A DNA stretch of 64,000 nucleotides from DASZQY01 sp035548515 (GTDB lineage: Bacteria; Pseudomonadota; Alphaproteobacteria; Rhizobiales; Kaistiaceae): positions 1-64,000 of the forward strand of contig DASZSW010000016.1 in NCBI GenBank assembly GCA_035548515.1, read 5' to 3'. Within the stretch, counting starts at the first letter, position 1, and each line of letters opens with the position of its first letter. The position numbers were made by a program, and so were the translations under genes. Of the stretch, positions 25,115 through 33,724 are shown one piece after another. Under the pieces are notes generated by a model. It was not told the origin of the DNA and did no database searches. It saw only the letters and a list, made by a program, of their open reading frames with translations.

Positions 25115-25885
25115 ATGGTTAGTTCCGCACCTGTGGCCTTGGTCACCGGCGGCGCGCGCCGCATCGGCCGCGCCATTGTTGAAGATCTGGCCGCCCACGG
25201 CTGGGCTGTGGCCATCCACCACCACCAGTCGCATGCCGAGGCGGAGCAGATGGTCGGCGCCATCGCGGCGAGCGGCGGCCGCGCCACGATGGTGATGGGC
25301 GACCTTGCCGATCCGGATTGCCACACGGAGATGATCGCCGAGGCCGCGAAGGTGCTCGGCCCGGTGACGCTGCTGGTCAACAACGCCTCGATATTCGAGA
25401 AGGACACCATCGGCGCGCTCGCTCGCCAACAGTGGGACCGTCAGTTTGCGGTGAACCTCGCGGCGCCGGTGTTTCTCGCGGAAGCGTTCGCGAAGGCGCT
25501 GGCGGAAGGGGCCGAAGGCAACGTGATCAACCTGCTCGACCAGCGCATCTGGCATCCGGGCCCGGCATACTTCTCCTACCAGTTGACCAAGTCAGCGCTG
25601 GCCGTTGCGACCGAGACCCTCGCCATGGCGCTCGCCCCGCGCATCCGCGTCAACGGCATCGCGCCGGGGCCGGTGCTTCCCTCCGCCCATGCGAGCCCGG
25701 AGGCTTTCGCCCGGCAGATCGCATCGCTTCCGCTCCAGCGCCAGCCGGAACTCGCGGACTTCGGCCGGACGGTGCGCTACCTCGTTGAAAACCGCTCCAT
25801 CACGGGCCAGATAATTGCCCTCGACGGCGGCCAGCATCTCGGGTTCCGCCCGGCGGAATCGACGTCTTCCAGCTCCAATGCCTGA
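25115..25885 (+). CDS. SDR-family oxidoreductase (pteridine-reductase-like)
   Basis: A 256-residue short-chain dehydrogenase. The nucleotide-binding motif is VTGGARRIGRAI, the structural NNAS motif appears as LLVNNASIFEKD, and the catalytic Tyr-X3-Lys is YQLTK in PAYFSYQLTKSALAV. The ARRIG form of the glycine motif and the C-terminal SITGQIIALDGGQHL are typical of FolM/pteridine-reductase-like SDRs, which reduce dihydro-pterins with NADPH. The exact substrate is not proven. It overlaps uvrC by eight bases. Confidence 0.85.
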   Translation: MVSSAPVALVTGGARRIGRAIVEDLAAHGWAVAIHHHQSHAEAEQMVGAIAASGGRATMVMGDLADPDCHTEMIAEAAKVLGPVTLLVNNASIFEKDTIGALARQQWDRQFAVNLAAPVFLAEAFAKALAEGAEGNVINLLDQRIWHPGPAYFSYQLTKSALAVATETLAMALAPRIRVNGIAPGPVLPSAHASPEAFARQIASLPLQRQPELADFGRTVRYLVENRSITGQIIALDGGQHLGFRPAESTSSSSNA

Positions 25886-27776
25886 CGAAGCCCCAACCAG
25901 CGCGAAAACCGGCGTCGAGGTCATCGCCGACGTTGTGAAGCGCCTGCCCAATGGGCCGGGCGTTTACCGCATGATCGATGCCAAGGGAACGGTGCTCTAC
26001 GTCGGCAAGGCGCGGAGCCTGAAGAAGCGCGTCTCGAATTATACGCGCGCGGCACAGTCGGGCCGCATCTATCGCGCCGTGCAGCAGACGGCGGCGATGG
26101 AATTCGTCTCCACCCGCACGGAGACCGAGGCGCTGCTGCTTGAGGCGAACCTGATCAAGCGGTTCCGCCCGCGCTACAACGTGCTGCTGCGCGACGACAA
26201 ATCGTTCCCATACATCCTGATCACAGGCGATCACCCTGCGCCGCAACTCGCCAAGCATCGCGGCGCGCGCACGCGCAAGGGCGATTACTTCGGCCCGTTC
26301 GCCTCCGCCGGCGCCGTGGCGCGCACCATCAACGCACTGGAGCGGGCGTTCCTCCTGCGCTCCTGCTCGGACGCGGTCTTCGAAAGCCGCACGCGGCCGT
26401 GCCTGCTCTACCAGATCAAGCGATGCTCGGCGCCATGCACCGGCGAGATTTCGCTCGATGCATACGGTGCGCTGGTGAAGGAAGCGCGCGACTTTCTCTC
26501 CGGCAAGAGCCAGACGGTGCGCGGCGAGATGCAGAAGGCGATGGCCGCCGCATCCGACCGGCTCGATTTCGAGGCGGCGGCGCGCTACCGCGACCGCCTC
26601 GCGTCGCTGTCGAACGTGCAGTCGCACCAGGGCATCAACCCGCAGACCGTGGAGGAGGCCGACGTGTTCGCCGTCCACCAGGAAGGCGGGCAGACGTGCA
26701 TCGAGGTGTTCTTCTTCCGCACCGGCCAGAACTGGGGCAACCGCTCGTATTTCCCGCGCGCCGACAAGGCGCTGGAAGCGCCCGAAGTGCTGGGCGCGTT
26801 CCTGGGGCAGTTCTACGACGACAAGCCGGCGCCGAAGCTGATCCTGCTGTCGCACGACATCGAGGAGCGCGTCCTGCTCGAAGAGGCGCTGTCGGAGCGC
26901 ATGTCGCGGCGCGTGCAGGTGAACGTGCCCGAACGTGGCGAGAAGCGCGATCTCGTGCAGCACGCGCTCGACAACGCCCGCTCGGCGCTCGGCCGGCAGC
27001 TGGCGGAATCCTCGACGCAACAGACGCTCGCCGCGGGACTGGCGGAGCGGTTCGACCTGCCGGAGCCGCCGCGGCGGATCGAGGTCTACGACAACAGCCA
27101 CATCATGGGCACGAACGCCGTCGGCGCGATGATCGTCTCGGGGCCGAACGGCTTCGTCAAAAACCAGTACCGCAAGTTCAACATCCGCTCGACCGACATC
27201 ACGCCCGGCGATGATTTCGGCATGATGCGCGAGGTGCTCGGCCGCCGCTTCTCACGGCTGGTAAGGGAGAACCCGCGCGATCCGGCGAACGTGACCCCAC
27301 GCGACGACGAGACGATGGGGCCGTGGCCGGATCTCGTGCTGATCGACGGCGGGCGCGGCCAGCTCTCTGCGGTGAGCGAGACGCTCGCCGAGCTCGGCGT
27401 CAACGACGTGCCGCTGATCGGCGTCGCCAAGGGGCCGGACCGCGATGCCGGACGCGAGACGTTCTACATGAACGGGCGCGAGCCCTTCATGCTGCCGCCC
27501 CGCGACCCAGTCCTCTATTTCATCCAGCGGATGCGCGACGAGGCGCATCGATTCGCGATTGGCTCACACCGCATCCGCCGAAAGGCCGACATCGCCCGCA
27601 ACCCGTTGGACGAGATCGCCGGCATCGGTCCGACGCGGAAACGCGCGCTCCTCAGCCATTTCGGCACGGCCAAGGCCGTCAGCCGCGCCAACGTCGCGGA
27701 TCTTCGGGCCGTGCCCGGCATCTCGGACGAGATGGCGCGTGCCATCCACGGCTTCTTTCACGAGAATGCAGAATAG
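25878..27776 (+). CDS. uvrC: UvrABC excinuclease subunit C
   Basis: A 632-residue nucleotide-excision-repair nuclease that makes both incisions around DNA damage. Domains in order: GIY-YIG nuclease (LPNGPGVYRMIDAKGTVLYV), the UvrB-interacting UVR motif (AAASDRLDFEAAARYRDRLA), the RNase H-like 5' incision domain (RRIEVYDNSHIMGTNAVGAM, LVLIDGGRGQLSA), and tandem helix-hairpin-helix motifs (IAGIGPTRKRALLSHFG, LRAVPGISDEMARAI). The ATG at 25878 overlaps the SDR stop; a start at 25815 would add non-homologous residues. Confidence 0.96.
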   Translation: MPDEAPTSAKTGVEVIADVVKRLPNGPGVYRMIDAKGTVLYVGKARSLKKRVSNYTRAAQSGRIYRAVQQTAAMEFVSTRTETEALLLEANLIKRFRPRYNVLLRDDKSFPYILITGDHPAPQLAKHRGARTRKGDYFGPFASAGAVARTINALERAFLLRSCSDAVFESRTRPCLLYQIKRCSAPCTGEISLDAYGALVKEARDFLSGKSQTVRGEMQKAMAAASDRLDFEAAARYRDRLASLSNVQSHQGINPQTVEEADVFAVHQEGGQTCIEVFFFRTGQNWGNRSYFPRADKALEAPEVLGAFLGQFYDDKPAPKLILLSHDIEERVLLEEALSERMSRRVQVNVPERGEKRDLVQHALDNARSALGRQLAESSTQQTLAAGLAERFDLPEPPRRIEVYDNSHIMGTNAVGAMIVSGPNGFVKNQYRKFNIRSTDITPGDDFGMMREVLGRRFSRLVRENPRDPANVTPRDDETMGPWPDLVLIDGGRGQLSAVSETLAELGVNDVPLIGVAKGPDRDAGRETFYMNGREPFMLPPRDPVLYFIQRMRDEAHRFAIGSHRIRRKADIARNPLDEIAGIGPTRKRALLSHFGTAKAVSRANVADLRAVPGISDEMARAIHGFFHENAE

Positions 27777-27830
27777 GTGGGGTACCCGTAGGGTCGCCTC
27801 GCGCCGGGCGTGAGGCTAGGATAGGCGCCC

Positions 27831-28490
27831 ATGGACGATAGTCAGTCGTACACCCAGCCAACTCCGGGCTTCCGGCAATCCGCCCGGTCGCTGGCGTTGT
27901 CATTGCCAAATCTGCTCACCTACGGGCGGGTGGCCGCGGTGCCGCTGCTGGTGTTGTGCTTCTACCTCGAGAATAACGCCAGCCGCTGGTTCTCCTTCGC
28001 CGTGTTCATCGCGGCGAGCGTCAGCGACTTCTTCGACGGCTATCTGGCCCGCGCCTGGCATCAGCAATCCGCCATCGGCCGCATGCTCGATCCGATCGCC
28101 GACAAGCTGCTGGTCGCGACCGCACTGATGCTGCTCGTCGGCGACGGCACCATCGGTTCGTGGTCGATGATCGCGGCGCTGGTCATCCTCACCCGCGAGA
28201 TTTCCGTCTCGGGCCTCCGCGAATTCCTCGCCGGCCTTAAGAACGTGCGCGTGCCCGTAACGCGGCTCGCCAAGTACAAGACCACGATGCAGATGGTGGC
28301 GATCGGCTTCCTGCTCATCGGCCCTGCCGGCGACCGCATCGCACGCTACTACTTCGGCGACCTTGGCCTGTTCACCTATGTCGGGCTGTTGCTGCTCTGG
28401 GTATCGGCGCTCATCACCGTCTACACCGGCTATGACTATTTCCGCGCCGGCGTACGACACCTGATGGAAGACGAGGAACAGACGCCGTGA
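27831..28490 (+). CDS. pgsA: CDP-diacylglycerol--glycerol-3-phosphate 3-phosphatidyltransferase
   Basis: A 219-residue membrane enzyme making phosphatidylglycerophosphate, the first committed step of phosphatidylglycerol synthesis. The signature is SDFFDGYLARAWHQQSAIG then RMLDPIAD, and the N-terminal substrate motif is LPNLLTYGRVAAVPLL. The first 25 or so residues are hydrophilic and may be an extension. It overlaps moaD by four bases, and the uvrC-pgsA-moaD-moaE order is one I recall from other Hyphomicrobiales. Confidence 0.93.
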   Translation: MDDSQSYTQPTPGFRQSARSLALSLPNLLTYGRVAAVPLLVLCFYLENNASRWFSFAVFIAASVSDFFDGYLARAWHQQSAIGRMLDPIADKLLVATALMLLVGDGTIGSWSMIAALVILTREISVSGLREFLAGLKNVRVPVTRLAKYKTTMQMVAIGFLLIGPAGDRIARYYFGDLGLFTYVGLLLLWVSALITVYTGYDYFRAGVRHLMEDEEQTP

Positions 28491-28738
28491 AGCTCGTCTA
28501 CTTCGCGTGGGTGCGCGAGCGCATCGGATTGAAAGACGAGGAAGTTTCCCTCCCCGCCGAGGTCGCCACCGCCGGCGATCTGCTTGCATGGCTGAAGCAG
28601 CGCGGGCCCGAATACGAGCACGCGCTGTCGGAGCCGCGCGCCATCCGCGTCGCTATCGACCGCGTGCACGGCGGTCCTGACACGCCACTCGCCGGCGCGC
28701 GCGAAGTGGCGCTGTTCCCGCCGATGACCGGCGGCTGA
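28487..28738 (+). CDS. moaD: Molybdopterin synthase sulfur carrier subunit
   Basis: An 83-residue ubiquitin-like protein whose C-terminus ends in MTGG; the final Gly is thiocarboxylated to donate sulfur in molybdopterin synthesis. The N-terminus KLVYFAWVRERIGLKDEE is typical. It starts inside the pgsA stop (GTGA-type overlap) and ends two bases before moaE, the other subunit of the same enzyme. Confidence 0.95.
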   Translation: MKLVYFAWVRERIGLKDEEVSLPAEVATAGDLLAWLKQRGPEYEHALSEPRAIRVAIDRVHGGPDTPLAGAREVALFPPMTGG

Positions 28739-28740
28739 CA

Positions 28741-29184
28741 TTGGCCGAGATCACCGTCCGCATCGAGGGCGATCCGTTCGAGATGGCGGAGGAGGTGGCG
28801 CGGCTCCGCATGCTTCGCCCGGTCGGCGCCATCGTGACCTTCACCGGCATCTGTCGCGACGAAGGCGGCCGGCTTACGGCGTTGGAGCTGGAGCACTACC
28901 CGGGGATGACGGAAGCGGAGATCCAGCGCATTGCCGCGGAAGCCGCGGAACGCTGGGCATTGGCGGGGGTCACCATCGTGCACAGAGTTGGGAAGATCGC
29001 GGTGGGCGACGACATCGTGCTGGTCGCCGTCGCTTCAGCGCACCGCTCGGCCGCTCTCGAAGCGGCGAGCTACATCATGGATTTCCTCAAGACGCGCGCG
29101 CCCTTCTGGAAGAAGGAGTACCCCGGCGGAGAATGGGTCGCTCATCGTCACAGCGACGACGAAGCGGCCAAGCGCTGGAAGTGA
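28741..29184 (+). CDS. moaE: Molybdopterin synthase catalytic subunit
   Basis: A 147-residue catalytic subunit that converts precursor Z (cyclic pyranopterin phosphate) to molybdopterin. Conserved regions are PVGAIVTFTGICRDEGG, ELEHYPGMTEAEIQRIA, IVHRVGKIAVGDDIVLVAV and FLKTRAPFWKKEY with the active-site Lys. The most fitting start is a TTG at 28741, two bases after moaD, which implies low or coupled translation. It ends six bases before a convergent gene. Confidence 0.94.
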   Translation: MAEITVRIEGDPFEMAEEVARLRMLRPVGAIVTFTGICRDEGGRLTALELEHYPGMTEAEIQRIAAEAAERWALAGVTIVHRVGKIAVGDDIVLVAVASAHRSAALEAASYIMDFLKTRAPFWKKEYPGGEWVAHRHSDDEAAKRWK

Positions 29185-29189
29185 CGCTG

Positions 29190-29927
29190 CTAGTTCAGCA
29201 ATCCCCGCACCGCGCCGCTCACCGACTGCACCGCCTGCGCTACAGGCTGCGTCACCGTCTGCGCGAGCGGCTGAATCGGCGCCGCCGACGCCACCTGCGT
29301 CACTGTCGTCGTCGCGGCGTCGAGGGTGGTGCCGACAACGCCGGTCGCGGCTGTCGTGACCGAGGGAACGTCGCGCAGCAGAAGCCGGTCGAGACTGCCG
29401 TCGGCCGCGTCGATGACGGGCGTCGCGACATCGGCCGCGCGTTGCGCGATCTGCTGGACTGGGCGCTGACGCGGCAAAGGCATGACCGGCGAAGCCGGCG
29501 CAGGCTCCGGCTCGGCAGCGGCCGCCGTCGTATCAGCCGGCGGCGTGAAACTGGACGACGAGGGCTCCGAGGCCGAGGCGAAGCTGAACGCGCGCGCGAT
29601 GCCGACGGGCTGCGAAAACATGACCGCGGAGTCCGGCATCGCAGCAAGCGCCTGGCGGGCCAGGGGCGCGATGCGTGGCAAGGGTGTGGATATGTCGGCG
29701 GTGACCGGGGCGGCCTCAGCCGCGGCCGGCGAGGTCAATTGGGGCAGCGGGGTGTGGCCGGAGATCATGGCCCCTGTGACGTGCAGGGCGCCGAAGGCCA
29801 GCGCCACCGCAAGAATATCGGCCGCAGCAAAGATGGCTATCGGCTTGGCGCGTCCGCGCAATGCGCCGGAAAACCCTGCGTAGCCAACAAGCTGCGCGCG
29901 TCCGTACGTGACGAGATCGGTGCCCAT
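29190..29927 (-). CDS. Single-pass membrane protein of unknown function
   Basis: About 245 residues from the ATG at 29927, which has GAGGGGAG upstream (an upstream start at 29942 is less likely). One hydrophobic segment at about residues 25-50 (IAIFAAADILAVALAFGALH) follows a short N-terminus; the rest is Ala/Pro/Thr/Ser-rich and low in structure, ending in alternating Val/Thr/Gln/Ala repeats (VTQPVAQAVQSVSGAV). That pattern suggests an inner-membrane anchor with a flexible periplasmic tail. No known family was recognised. Confidence 0.7.
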   Translation of the reverse strand: MGTDLVTYGRAQLVGYAGFSGALRGRAKPIAIFAAADILAVALAFGALHVTGAMISGHTPLPQLTSPAAAEAAPVTADISTPLPRIAPLARQALAAMPDSAVMFSQPVGIARAFSFASASEPSSSSFTPPADTTAAAAEPEPAPASPVMPLPRQRPVQQIAQRAADVATPVIDAADGSLDRLLLRDVPSVTTAATGVVGTTLDAATTTVTQVASAAPIQPLAQTVTQPVAQAVQSVSGAVRGLLN

Positions 29928-30009
29928 GGAAGCTCCCCTCACCTGCCGCTTGGGAAGCTTCGATCGCGACTGTGGCGATTTTGGGCTGGGCGGAGCGCGA
30001 ACGGCTTAT

Positions 30010-31179
30010 TCAGGCGAGGAACGGTGCGAAACGATCATCCTTGGGATGCTCCAGGACGTCCTTTTGCACAAGATCCGGATCGACGCCGAGCGCAGCGGTG
30101 ACGATCGCCGCGTACAGCGAACGCGCGTCGATGGTCGCCTTGAGATCGCGGCCTTCGTAGAGATTTGCCAGGGTGAGGCCCGGCCAGTCGGCAACGATGC
30201 CGCCCTTCTTCAGCGCCCCGCCGACCACGAACGCACAGCTGCCCCAGCCGTGATCGGTGCCGAATGAGCCGTTCTCCGCCGCCGTGCGACCGAATTCGGT
30301 GACCGTGACGACCAGCGTCTTCTTCCAGACGTCCTCGCCGACGCCGTTGCGGAAGATGCCGATCGCCTGATCGACCTCCTGCATCTTGGGCACCAGCAAC
30401 TCGGTCTCCTGCGCGTGCGTGTCGAACCCGACGTCGTCGATCACCGCGACGCGGGGACCGTCCGGCTTCGCCAGTTTCCGCGCCGCTTGCAGCGCAAGCA
30501 CGCGGAGGTCCACCGTTATGCCAATGTCCATGGTGGCGTCTTCGCCGAGGCCCGCAGCGACCTTGGTGGCGAGCTGCGCGCTGTACGGCGCCGTGTCGGG
30601 ATCGGCAGCCCACAGCGGCGCCAGCTTCTGATAGATCGAGTCCGGCGGATTGCTGATCCACGTCGGGTATTGGCTATCCGCCGGATTCTTGCCGCGCAGG
30701 ATCAGCGGCACGGGCAGCGCCATGCCGATGGAGCGCTGGCCGGAGACATCGAGCGCGCGGCCGAGCCAGCCGGTGCGCGATGAAAACGGATTGAGCACGC
30801 CCGTTTCCATGATGTCCTGCCCCTCGAAATGGGAGCGGCCGGTGTATGGAAACGAGATGCCGTGGACCAGGAGCGCCTGGTTACTCTGGTAGGCGTCGTG
30901 GATTTGCTGGAACGCCGGATGCAGCGCGAAGAATCCGTCGAGCTTCAGCAACCCATCCGGCAGCAGGTGCTTCCGCTTGCCCTTCAGGCCCGGATCGCCG
31001 ATCGGCGGCATCGCGGTCAGGCCGTCGATACCGCCGCGCAGCAGGATGACCAGCAGACGCGTGTCGCCGGCCTCCGCGCCGAAGGCGAGTTCCGGCAAGG
31101 CCGCGAAACTGAGGACCGCCGATGCCTGCAGGAACGAGCGCCGCGTCAGGGACTCGAAACAATCGCTGGCCAGGGGCAT
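30010..31179 (-). CDS. DUF1501 protein, twin-arginine-type signal
   Basis: A 389-residue exported protein of the DUF1501 family. The N-terminus carries a Tat-like signal, ESLTRRSFLQASAVLSFAAL, so it is probably exported folded. The body has the family's sulfatase-like features: LLVILLRGGIDGLTAM, FFALHPAFQQIHDAY, GRSHFEGQDIMETG and, near the end, TEFGRTAAENGSFGTDHGWG. The function of DUF1501 proteins is not established. They are almost always paired with a DUF1800 gene, which ends nine bases upstream here. Confidence 0.88.
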   Translation of the reverse strand: MPLASDCFESLTRRSFLQASAVLSFAALPELAFGAEAGDTRLLVILLRGGIDGLTAMPPIGDPGLKGKRKHLLPDGLLKLDGFFALHPAFQQIHDAYQSNQALLVHGISFPYTGRSHFEGQDIMETGVLNPFSSRTGWLGRALDVSGQRSIGMALPVPLILRGKNPADSQYPTWISNPPDSIYQKLAPLWAADPDTAPYSAQLATKVAAGLGEDATMDIGITVDLRVLALQAARKLAKPDGPRVAVIDDVGFDTHAQETELLVPKMQEVDQAIGIFRNGVGEDVWKKTLVVTVTEFGRTAAENGSFGTDHGWGSCAFVVGGALKKGGIVADWPGLTLANLYEGRDLKATIDARSLYAAIVTAALGVDPDLVQKDVLEHPKDDRFAPFLA

Positions 31180-31187
31180 GGACCGCC

Positions 31188-32648
31188 TCAAATCTTCAGA
31201 AACTGGGGGCTGGAGAGCAGCATCGCGATTGCGACCGGCCGCGACTCCGCGTGCTGGACCAGGGCGACCAGCGGCGAGTCCGTGCCTGCCAGGCGGGCCG
31301 TGTAATCGGTCAGCGCCTCGACGGACAGGAGGCGGGTCGAAAGCCCGATCCGATAGGCCTGGCGGACGCGCCGGTCGATCATCTGCTTGGACAGCCAATC
31401 GGCGTTGAGCTCCGAAAAGCCGTTGGGCTGCGGACACATGTTCGGCTCCTGGCCGAGCTCCCGACAGACGAGCTGAACGGACTCTGACCCTCCCGCACCG
31501 TCGGCGCCGCCGATCGGCACTGTCGCGCCCGTAAGGCGATAGGCCTGTGCCAGCCAGGTCAACGGCGCGGCGACCTTTGCCGGCTGAGGACCGGCGCTGA
31601 GGACTTCTTCGACCACGGCCGAGTGGACGGCGACAAGATCGCCCTTGGTGTCGACAAACGTTTTCTCGATGCGTCCCACGACGTCGTCGGACGGGTAGTC
31701 GGCGACGAATGCCCGCGCCAGCTTGAATGCGATGTGGTGGGCGGTGGCGGGGTGGGCGGCAAGATCATCGACCAGCTCGCGCAGCATGCCGGAGCCGTCG
31801 CCCTGCGGCGTGTACGTCTTGCCCATGATCGTGACGGCGCCGGGCTCGTGGCGGTCGGCGTCGAAGAATACGCCGTAGATGTCTTTGCCCCGGCCCTCGA
31901 TCGTCGTCCCGGCGCGAAACGTCCAGCCGGTGAGCAGCCTTGCCGTCGCGGTCACGTCCGCCTGCGTGTAGCCGGCGGCGGGGCTGACGCTGTGCAGCTC
32001 GAGCAGTTCGCGTGCGAGATTTTCGTTCAGGTCGTGAAACGGGTTCTGGGGATCGCGTCCCTTGCGCGAGTGGGGGCCGAACGACTCGTTGTTGTTGAGG
32101 TACATAAGCATCGCCGGGTTGGCGACGGCGTCGTAAAGCAGGTCGGCGAAGTTTCCCGTCATCCGCTGCCGGATGGTCCTCAGGTGAGGACCCCAGAATA
32201 CGCCGAGCTCCAATATCTGGGTCGAGACGGTGAAGTGGTTCGACCAGAATGCCCAGAACCGCTCAAAGACCCCCGCCGAGCCGTGCGCGGCGGTGAGGGT
32301 CATCGCCAGGCACTCGCCCCAGGCCGGTCCCACCCAATACGGCAGGCTGACCTCGAGGTTGAACTTGCGCTCGTAATCGACCTGCGGCAGCTTTTTTGCC
32401 AGCGGCGTGACGTGGTCCTGGGCCACATGGCCCAGTTCATACGCGTGAGCCCCGCTCTCAAACGTCGCGTAAAGCTGACCGTAGTCCGGGACCGAAGCGG
32501 CTATGTCCTTGCCGGTCGCGTCAACAAAGCCGTAGGGCGGGATGGTCCGGAGCTGGTCCAGCGCCCATTCGCGTGCTGGCGCGGGCAGCTTCTCGTCGGT
32601 CCGCAGCCCGTAGCCAAGCCGACGGGCGAAGAACAGATCCGTGTCCAT
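31188..32648 (-). CDS. DUF1800 protein
   Basis: A 486-residue protein of the DUF1800 family. Recognisable segments are FFARRLGYGLRTDEKLPAPA at the N-terminus, RFWAFWSNHFTVS, NNNESFGPHSRKGRDPQNPF, NENLARELLELHSVSPAAGY followed by TQADV, and ARLLTGWTFR. It precedes the DUF1501 gene in the same unit, the standard arrangement for this two-gene system. The biochemical role is unknown; proposals for the pair involve extracytoplasmic or surface processes. Confidence 0.88.
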   Translation of the reverse strand: MDTDLFFARRLGYGLRTDEKLPAPAREWALDQLRTIPPYGFVDATGKDIAASVPDYGQLYATFESGAHAYELGHVAQDHVTPLAKKLPQVDYERKFNLEVSLPYWVGPAWGECLAMTLTAAHGSAGVFERFWAFWSNHFTVSTQILELGVFWGPHLRTIRQRMTGNFADLLYDAVANPAMLMYLNNNESFGPHSRKGRDPQNPFHDLNENLARELLELHSVSPAAGYTQADVTATARLLTGWTFRAGTTIEGRGKDIYGVFFDADRHEPGAVTIMGKTYTPQGDGSGMLRELVDDLAAHPATAHHIAFKLARAFVADYPSDDVVGRIEKTFVDTKGDLVAVHSAVVEEVLSAGPQPAKVAAPLTWLAQAYRLTGATVPIGGADGAGGSESVQLVCRELGQEPNMCPQPNGFSELNADWLSKQMIDRRVRQAYRIGLSTRLLSVEALTDYTARLAGTDSPLVALVQHAESRPVAIAMLLSSPQFLKI

Positions 32649-32731
32649 CTAGACCAAACCCAGCGACCGCCCGCACCGAGAATGGCAGGACGCGGCCTTG
32701 GTTGGCAAGCTTGGCCCGTGCGGCGTTTTAG

Positions 32732-33154
32732 TTAGCCGACGATCTCTATGCCGGAGAACCAGTACGCGATCTCCTCGCGCGCCGTCTCGGGCGCATCGGA
32801 ACCGTGGACGGAATTCTCGCCGATCGAGAGGGCGAATTCCTTGCGGATGGTGCCCGGCGCCGCGTTCGCCGGATTGGTGGCGCCCATGACTTCGCGGTTC
32901 TTCAGCACCGCGCCCTCGCCTTCCAGCACCTGGACGATGGTCGGGCCGCTCGACATGAAGTCGACCAGTTCGTCGAAGAACGGGCGGCCGCGATGGACGG
33001 CGTAGAAGCCCTCCGCCTGCTTGCGGCTCATCCAGACGCGCTTCTGCGCGATGATGCGGAGGCCGGCGCCTTCCAGCTTGGCGTTGATCGCGCCGGTGAG
33101 GTTACGCTTCGTCGCGTCCGGCTTGATCATGGAGAAAGTGCGCTCGACGGCCAT
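32732..33154 (-). CDS. ndk: Nucleoside diphosphate kinase
   Basis: A 140-residue enzyme that equilibrates nucleoside di- and triphosphates through a phosphohistidine. The active site is NSVHGSDAPETA with His117, and the N-terminus ERTFSMIKPDATKRNLTGAI is typical. Length matches bacterial Ndk. It is separated from its leftward neighbours by gaps, so it is probably its own transcript. Confidence 0.97.
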   Translation of the reverse strand: MAVERTFSMIKPDATKRNLTGAINAKLEGAGLRIIAQKRVWMSRKQAEGFYAVHRGRPFFDELVDFMSSGPTIVQVLEGEGAVLKNREVMGATNPANAAPGTIRKEFALSIGENSVHGSDAPETAREEIAYWFSGIEIVG

Positions 33155-33173
33155 GTGACGTCCCTGTCATGCG

Positions 33174-33214
33174 AAAAAGGTTCGGCGGGTCGCGCTGTTT
33201 AGCCCGGCCCGCCG
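33174..33214 (-). terminator. Rho-independent-type terminator (leftward)
   Basis: Read on the minus strand: CGGCGGG (33214-33208) pairs with CCCGCCG (33189-33183), followed by AACC and a T5 run (33178-33174). It would end transcription of the small secreted-protein gene before ndk. Confidence 0.55.
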
Positions 33215-33237
33215 TGTGATCGCAAGATGTCGTCGGC

Positions 33238-33594
33238 TTATTGCGGAATGAGCAGTTCGGTCCCGCTGCCGTCCTCATCGGCCACCGTCCAGATGCCGTC
33301 GAGCGTGCCGTCGTCGCGAATTTCGTAGATCACCAGGCCGACCTTGTCGCCGAGCACGTAGCCGGCAGCCAGGGCCACGCCATTGCGCATGCAGATGCCG
33401 GAGGAATCGGCGCCCACATTCCATGTGATGCGGCACGTCGTGCTCGAGGTGATCTCGATCCTCGCCGTGCCCTTGTACTTGGATCCGTCCGGATTGGTGC
33501 CGCGCACATCGTACTTGCCGCCGACATCGGCAGCCATCGCGCCAGTCGCAAAAGTCGCCGCGAGGAAAGCCGCGGCAATCGCCGTCCTGATCAT
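33238..33594 (-). CDS. Small exported protein of unknown function
   Basis: 118 residues from the ATG at 33594, with a signal peptide (MIRTAIAAAFLAATFATGAM, cleavage near AMA-ADVGG). The mature part is a short beta-rich domain (KYDVRGTNPDGSKYKGTARI then EITSSTTCRITWNV) with two cysteines that could pair, and acidic residues near the end (ADEDGSGTELLIPQ). It resembles small periplasmic proteins often annotated as hypothetical; no specific family is claimed. A terminator-like hairpin follows it. Confidence 0.75.
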   Translation of the reverse strand: MIRTAIAAAFLAATFATGAMAADVGGKYDVRGTNPDGSKYKGTARIEITSSTTCRITWNVGADSSGICMRNGVALAAGYVLGDKVGLVIYEIRDDGTLDGIWTVADEDGSGTELLIPQ

Positions 33595-33724
33595 GTTGGT
33601 CGCTCCCAAGAGTTGATTGGAACCCGATGGGGTCGACGCTAGGCGGGCGCCGCAGCGGCGGCAAGGGCGGCGATCACAGGGGCCGGCCAATTGGCTCGCG
33701 CCAGCCCCTGTTGCCGCAGAATGC

